The notes beneath the pieces were generated by a model, which had not been told where the DNA came from, did no database searches, and worked only from the letters and a program-made list of their open reading frames with translations. Source: Paenibacillus sp. 1001270B_150601_E10 (lineage in GTDB: Bacteria > Bacillota > Bacilli > Paenibacillales > Paenibacillaceae). Taken from it: a DNA stretch of 64,000 nt. Positions 60,644 to 64,000 of this stretch are shown here, piece by piece. The first letter of the stretch is position 1. Every line of letters starts with the position of its first letter. The position numbers and the translations under genes were made by a program. The stretch lies in the NCBI RefSeq assembly GCF_015558675.1, contig NZ_JADMOL010000002.1:599036-663035 (forward strand). The letters are read 5' to 3'.

Positions 60644-60660
60644 TTAGTACCTGGTTCTAA
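60644..60660 (+). promoter_or_regulatory. FapR operator
   Basis: TTAGTACCTGGTTCTAA is a near-perfect inverted repeat of the FapR type (TTAGTACC..GGTACTAA). It lies 4-20 bp after the -10, so FapR bound here blocks transcription of its own operon until malonyl-CoA releases it. Confidence 0.85.
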
Positions 60661-60755
60661 GAAGAGGTTACAATCAAGGGACATTTCCTTGATCATTGTA
60701 TAGATCTATTCTAAATCAAGGCCTTGTTAGACACACTAGATAAGGAGGTGCGGGC

Positions 60756-61361
60756 ATGGATCGTCTGCCGAAAAAAGAGCGTCATCAACAATTGCTTAAG
60801 ATTATTGAAGACAATCCGTTCATTACGGATCAGGACTTGACCCGCATGCTCCGGGTGAGCATTCAGACGATTCGCTTGGATCGCATGGAGTTGGGCATTC
60901 CTGAGCTGCGAGAACGATTGAAGCTAATGGCTGAGCAATCCTATGATCAAGTAAGATCGTTGCCGATAGATGAGGTTATTGGTGATATTGTCGATTTGCA
61001 GCTCGATCGGAGCGGAATCTCTATTCTTGAGATTAAGCAGGAGCATGTCTTCTCGAGAACGAAGATTGCGCGCGGGCATCACTTGTTTGCACAGGCGAAC
61101 TCGCTTGCGGTTGCCGTCATCGATGATGAGATTGCACTGACAGCTTCGGCGGATATCCGATTTGTCCGCCAGGTCAAGCTTGGGGAAAAGTGTGTAGCAA
61201 AGGCTTATGTGCGGTCAATCTCAGGTGAGCGTCACAAGGCTAAGGTTGAAGTGTTCAGCTATGTGGGAGACGAACTCGTGTTTCAAGGGCACTTTATCAT
61301 ATTCCGTTCGAATACTGAGACAGGCGGCGGAGAAGGAGTAGAGCATGAAGATAGTCATTGA
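60756..61361 (+). CDS. fapR: Fatty acid biosynthesis transcriptional repressor FapR
   Basis: A 201-residue repressor of fatty-acid and phospholipid genes. An N-terminal helix-turn-helix (about 8-55; [21 protein letters not shown]) is joined to a hot-dog fold effector domain (about 75-190) that binds malonyl-CoA or malonyl-ACP. The [18 protein letters not shown] segment carries the ligand contacts. Its own operator lies in the promoter (60644-60660). The 3' end overlaps plsX by 17 nt. Confidence 0.95.
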   Translation: MDRLPKKERHQQLLKIIEDNPFITDQDLTRMLRVSIQTIRLDRMELGIPELRERLKLMAEQSYDQVRSLPIDEVIGDIVDLQLDRSGISILEIKQEHVFSRTKIARGHHLFAQANSLAVAVIDDEIALTASADIRFVRQVKLGEKCVAKAYVRSISGERHKAKVEVFSYVGDELVFQGHFIIFRSNTETGGGEGVEHEDSH

Positions 61362-62343
61362 TGCCATGGGTGGCGACCATGCCCCAAAGAGCAACGTGGA
61401 AGGTGCTTGCGAGGCGGCAAAGATGTGGAAGGATATCGAGATTATCCTCGTTGGGGATGAAGCTCAAATTCGTCCATTGATGCAGGATGCGCCAAGCAAT
61501 ATTACGGTCGTCCATACGCCCGATCGTATAGAGGCGGATGATGAACCGGTCAAGGCGGTTCGCAGAAAGAAAGGGGCCTCTATGGTCATGGCGGGGCGCA
61601 TGGTGCGCGAAGGCGAAGCAGACTGTATGATCTCAGCGGGGAATACAGGCGCGCTGATGACCACTGGACTGCTTGTTGTAGGCCGAATGGAAGGTGTAGA
61701 GCGTCCAGCCTTAGCGCCTATGCTGCCTACGATGGATGGCAAAGGTGTTCTTGCACTCGATCTTGGAGCCAATATGGACGCGAAGCCCGAGCATCTCTTG
61801 CAGTACGCAATTATGGGCAGTATCTATCGTGAGAAGATGCATGGCATGTCGAAGCCTCGAGTAGGGCTTCTCAACGTTGGTACCGAAGCGATGAAAGGCA
61901 ATGAGCTGACGAAGGAAGTGTTTCCGCTTCTTGAGAAAGCGAATATTCATTTTGTAGGAAATGTTGAGGCAAGAGACGTGTTGGAAAGCAACTGCGACAT
62001 TCTCGTTTGCGACGGTTTTGTAGGGAACGTCATGCTGAAATCGTTCGAGGGAACCGCAGGTTCGCTCTTCAGTGTGTTGAAAAAGGAATTTACGCGCAAT
62101 ATCATGACGAAGCTGGCGGCAGCGGTGCTGATGCCAGGTCTAAAGCGTCTTAAGAAAATGATGGACTATAAAGAGCATGGCGGTGCCCCGCTCTTAGGGC
62201 TTCAAGGGTTGGTAATAAAGGCGCACGGCTCCTCCGATAAGCGAGCAGTCCTGAACGCGATCCGTCAAGCACGCACAGCATTAGAGCACCAATTGATCGC
62301 CACAATTTCTTCTGAGATTGCAGGGAATAATAGCGGGAAGTGA
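61345..62343 (+). CDS. plsX: Phosphate acyltransferase PlsX
   Basis: A 332-residue enzyme that makes acyl-phosphate from acyl-ACP, the first step of phospholipid synthesis in Gram-positive bacteria. [20 protein letters not shown] at the start, [10 protein letters not shown] and [10 protein letters not shown] are diagnostic. GGAGAAGGAGTAGAGC precedes the ATG. It overlaps fapR and fabH, so fapR-plsX-fabH-fabD is one tightly packed operon. FakA products also enter at the acyl-phosphate level. Confidence 0.96.
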   Translation: MKIVIDAMGGDHAPKSNVEGACEAAKMWKDIEIILVGDEAQIRPLMQDAPSNITVVHTPDRIEADDEPVKAVRRKKGASMVMAGRMVREGEADCMISAGNTGALMTTGLLVVGRMEGVERPALAPMLPTMDGKGVLALDLGANMDAKPEHLLQYAIMGSIYREKMHGMSKPRVGLLNVGTEAMKGNELTKEVFPLLEKANIHFVGNVEARDVLESNCDILVCDGFVGNVMLKSFEGTAGSLFSVLKKEFTRNIMTKLAAAVLMPGLKRLKKMMDYKEHGGAPLLGLQGLVIKAHGSSDKRAVLNAIRQARTALEHQLIATISSEIAGNNSGK

Positions 62344-63341
62344 GTGAAATCGAGATGAAGATGCCTTCAGTAGGAATTATTGGAACGGGGAAATATGTAC
62401 CAGAGCGCATTTTGTCAAATGAAGACTTGGCACGCATGGTCGACACGAATGATGAATGGATCACAACGATGACCGGGATGAAAGAGCGCCGCATTGCTGC
62501 AGAGCATCAAGCGACCTCTGACTTGGCTTATGAAGCCGCTGTACGAGCGATTGAATCAGCAGGACTTACTGCGGAGGATATCGATCTCATTATGGTATGC
62601 TCTGTAACGCCAGATATGATGTTCCCATCCACGGCTTGTTTGGTCCAAGAACGCTTGGGAGCGAAGAATGCAGCGGCATTTGACTTGTCCGCAGCTTGTG
62701 CAGGCTTTATTTATGGCGTGGCTACTGCAACAAGCTATATTAAGACAGGGATGTACAAGCATGTGCTCGTTATCGGTGCTGAGACCTTGTCTCGCATTAC
62801 GGATTATACGGATCGCAATACGTGCATTCTTTTTGGTGATGGCGCAGGCGCGGCTGTACTCGGTCCTGTTCCGGAAGGCCGCGGCTTCCAATCTTTTGAG
62901 CTTGGCGCAGATGGCAAAGGGAAAGAGCTGCTCACACTAGAAGGTGGCGGGTCCCGCCATCCTGCTTCCTTGGACACCGTTGAAGGCAGACGTCATTTCA
63001 TCTACATGAACGGTCGTGAAGTGTTCAAATTTGCCGTTCGCATTATGGGCTCTGCTGCGGAAGAGGCACTGGCGAAGGCTGGCAAGACCAAGGAAGATAT
63101 TGATCTTCTTATTCCGCATCAGGCGAATATTCGTATTATCCAATCCGCTATTGATCGATTGAATCTTCCACCTGAGAAGTGTATGATCAATATTCCGAAG
63201 TATGCGAATACTTCCGCTGCGTCTATCCCGCTTGCGCTGGCAGAAGCTGTCGAGGAAGGCCGTATTAAAGAAGGCGATACGATTGTATTGGTAGGTTTCG
63301 GCGGCGGATTGACTTGGGGCGCAGCTGTGCTTACTTGGTAG
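62340..63341 (+). CDS. fabH: 3-oxoacyl-[ACP] synthase III (KASIII)
   Basis: A 333-residue condensing enzyme starting fatty-acid chains from acyl-CoA and malonyl-ACP. The catalytic triad is Cys120 (DLSAACAGF), His in IPHQANIRI and Asn in YANTSAASIPLAL. The GTG at 62340 overlaps the plsX stop; ATGs at 62355 or 62361 would give the shorter N-terminus seen in many homologues. In branched-chain-lipid Bacilli FabH prefers isobutyryl- and isovaleryl-type primers. Confidence 0.95.
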   Translation: MSEIEMKMPSVGIIGTGKYVPERILSNEDLARMVDTNDEWITTMTGMKERRIAAEHQATSDLAYEAAVRAIESAGLTAEDIDLIMVCSVTPDMMFPSTACLVQERLGAKNAAAFDLSAACAGFIYGVATATSYIKTGMYKHVLVIGAETLSRITDYTDRNTCILFGDGAGAAVLGPVPEGRGFQSFELGADGKGKELLTLEGGGSRHPASLDTVEGRRHFIYMNGREVFKFAVRIMGSAAEEALAKAGKTKEDIDLLIPHQANIRIIQSAIDRLNLPPEKCMINIPKYANTSAASIPLALAEAVEEGRIKEGDTIVLVGFGGGLTWGAAVLTW

Positions 63342-63368
63342 TGCCAGACTAGCAAAGGAGTGTATACA

Positions 63369-64000
63369 TTGGGCAAAATCGCATTGGTATTTCCAGGCCA
63401 AGGGTCTCAGTCGGTAGGCATGGGACGTGATGTCTATGATCAGGTTACAGAAGCGCATGATATTTTCGAAACAGCGAATCGGGTTCTAGACTATTCCTTG
63501 ACCGACATCATCTTTAACGGTCCTGTAGAAAGCTTGAAGCAGACTGTGAATACACAGCCTGCTCTATTAACGACAAGCTACGCGCTTTATAAAGCGTTTG
63601 AAGGTAAAGGGATAAAGCCGGATTTTGTAGCAGGTCATAGTCTTGGAGAATACAGCGCACTTGTTGTTGCGGGTGTGATGACCTTTGAAGAAGCAGTAGC
63701 CATCGTGCATAAGCGTGGTCAATTCATGGAAGAGGCGGTTCCAAGCGGTGAAGGCGGCATGGCCGCTGTGCTTGGCGCATCTCGTGAAGCGCTAGGTGCA
63801 TTATGTGATGATATTACAGCCGTTACAGCGCCTGTCGAGATGGCGAACCTGAACTGCCCTGGCCAGATTGTAGTATCGGGCTCCGCAGCAGGCGTGCAGG
63901 CAGTAGTGGAACGCGGCAAGGAAGCCGGAGCGAAGCGCGTGCTTCCGCTTGAAGTCAGCGGTCCGTTCCATTCTTCTCTGATGAAGCCGGCAGCGGTCCG
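63369..64000 (+). CDS. fabD: Malonyl-CoA:ACP transacylase, N-terminal part (partial)
   Basis: The first 210 residues of FabD, open to the right edge with no stop. The start is TTG, 8 nt after AAAGGAG. IALVFPGQGSQSVGMGRDVY, the nucleophile elbow GHSLGEYSALV (catalytic Ser) and the later GPFHSSLMKPA (catalytic His) are present. It loads malonyl groups onto ACP and is the fourth gene of the fapR operon. Confidence 0.95.
   Translation, partial: MGKIALVFPGQGSQSVGMGRDVYDQVTEAHDIFETANRVLDYSLTDIIFNGPVESLKQTVNTQPALLTTSYALYKAFEGKGIKPDFVAGHSLGEYSALVVAGVMTFEEAVAIVHKRGQFMEEAVPSGEGGMAAVLGASREALGALCDDITAVTAPVEMANLNCPGQIVVSGSAAGVQAVVERGKEAGAKRVLPLEVSGPFHSSLMKPAAV

Larger units (their letters stand above)
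60407..60755 (+). promoter_or_regulatory. Regulatory region before fapR
   Basis: Contains the rpmF terminator, then a promoter (TTTTCA at 60612-60617, 17 bp, TATACT at 60635-60640), the FapR operator at 60644-60660 and a hairpin in the leader (ATCAAGG...CCTTGAT, 60673-60693). AAGGAGGTGCGGGC precedes fapR. Confidence 0.8.

Noticed and set aside
1-64000. tRNA or rRNA genes, CRISPR arrays, insertion sequences, prophage
   Set aside because: No cloverleaf, repeat-spacer pattern, transposase or phage structural gene was seen anywhere in the window.

Overview
The window looks like chromosomal core DNA of a low-to-moderate GC, endospore-forming Firmicute of the Paenibacillus type. The evidence is the housekeeping order fmt-rsmB-rlmN-prpC-prkC-rsgA-rpe ... 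spoVM-rpmB-yloU-fakA-degV-recG and rsmD-coaD-ylbJ-ylbL-tmcAL-yceD-rpmF-fapR-plsX-fabH-fabD, together with sporulation genes (spoVM, spoVIF, cotJABC, ylbJ) and Bacillus-type LexA and FapR operators. The assignment is by recognition of protein families, not by database search.

Layout. 1-8.4 kb: translation-linked genes (fmt, rsmB, rlmN) followed by the PP2C phosphatase/PASTA kinase pair, ribosome GTPase rsgA and rpe. 8.6-14.8 kb: spoVM, divergent rpmB, Asp23-family yloU, fakA, degV (fakB-like), recG and spoVIF. 15-18.6 kb: leftward genes including an SRAP protein and an SOS unit (two unknown paralogues, a Y-family polymerase and a YolD protein) with three LexA boxes. 18.7-24.2 kb: a Crp/Fnr regulator, the cotJ spore-coat operon and several membrane or secreted proteins. 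24.7-30 kb: two zinc-ribbon ABC exporters bracketing a DUF1854 protein. 30-42.2 kb: an accessory carbohydrate zone (Gfo/Idh/MocA oxidoreductase, a large unassigned probable glycan enzyme, PAP2 phosphatase, GT61 glycosyltransferase, TIM-barrel isomerase, DUF4091/GH123-like protein and a sugar-binding lipoprotein without permeases). 42.3-49 kb: a broken membrane gene, yitT-like, a GAF protein, a beta-propeller protein, hflX and a hydrolase. 49.4-52.4 kb: two tandem Agr-like cassettes, each a sensor-like membrane protein, AgrB and an AgrD-like peptide without cysteine. 52.4-53.3 kb: a gene-poor stretch with a 32-residue hydrophobic peptide gene and a string of hairpins. 53.3-64 kb: a quinone-reductase-like gene, then core genes leading into FapR-controlled fatty-acid/phospholipid synthesis; fabD runs off the right edge.

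How it fits together. The FapR operator just upstream of fapR and the fakA/degV pair put lipid synthesis and fatty-acid salvage in the same window. The prpC/prkC pair is the usual muropeptide-sensing signalling couple. The most novel-looking parts are the twin Agr-like cassettes with cysteine-free peptides and no kinase nearby, and the SOS-controlled pair of unknown paralogues translationally coupled to a translesion polymerase. Two genes appear broken: an in-frame stop at 42725 and a frameshift near 32666. No rRNA, tRNA, CRISPR array or insertion sequence was recognised.
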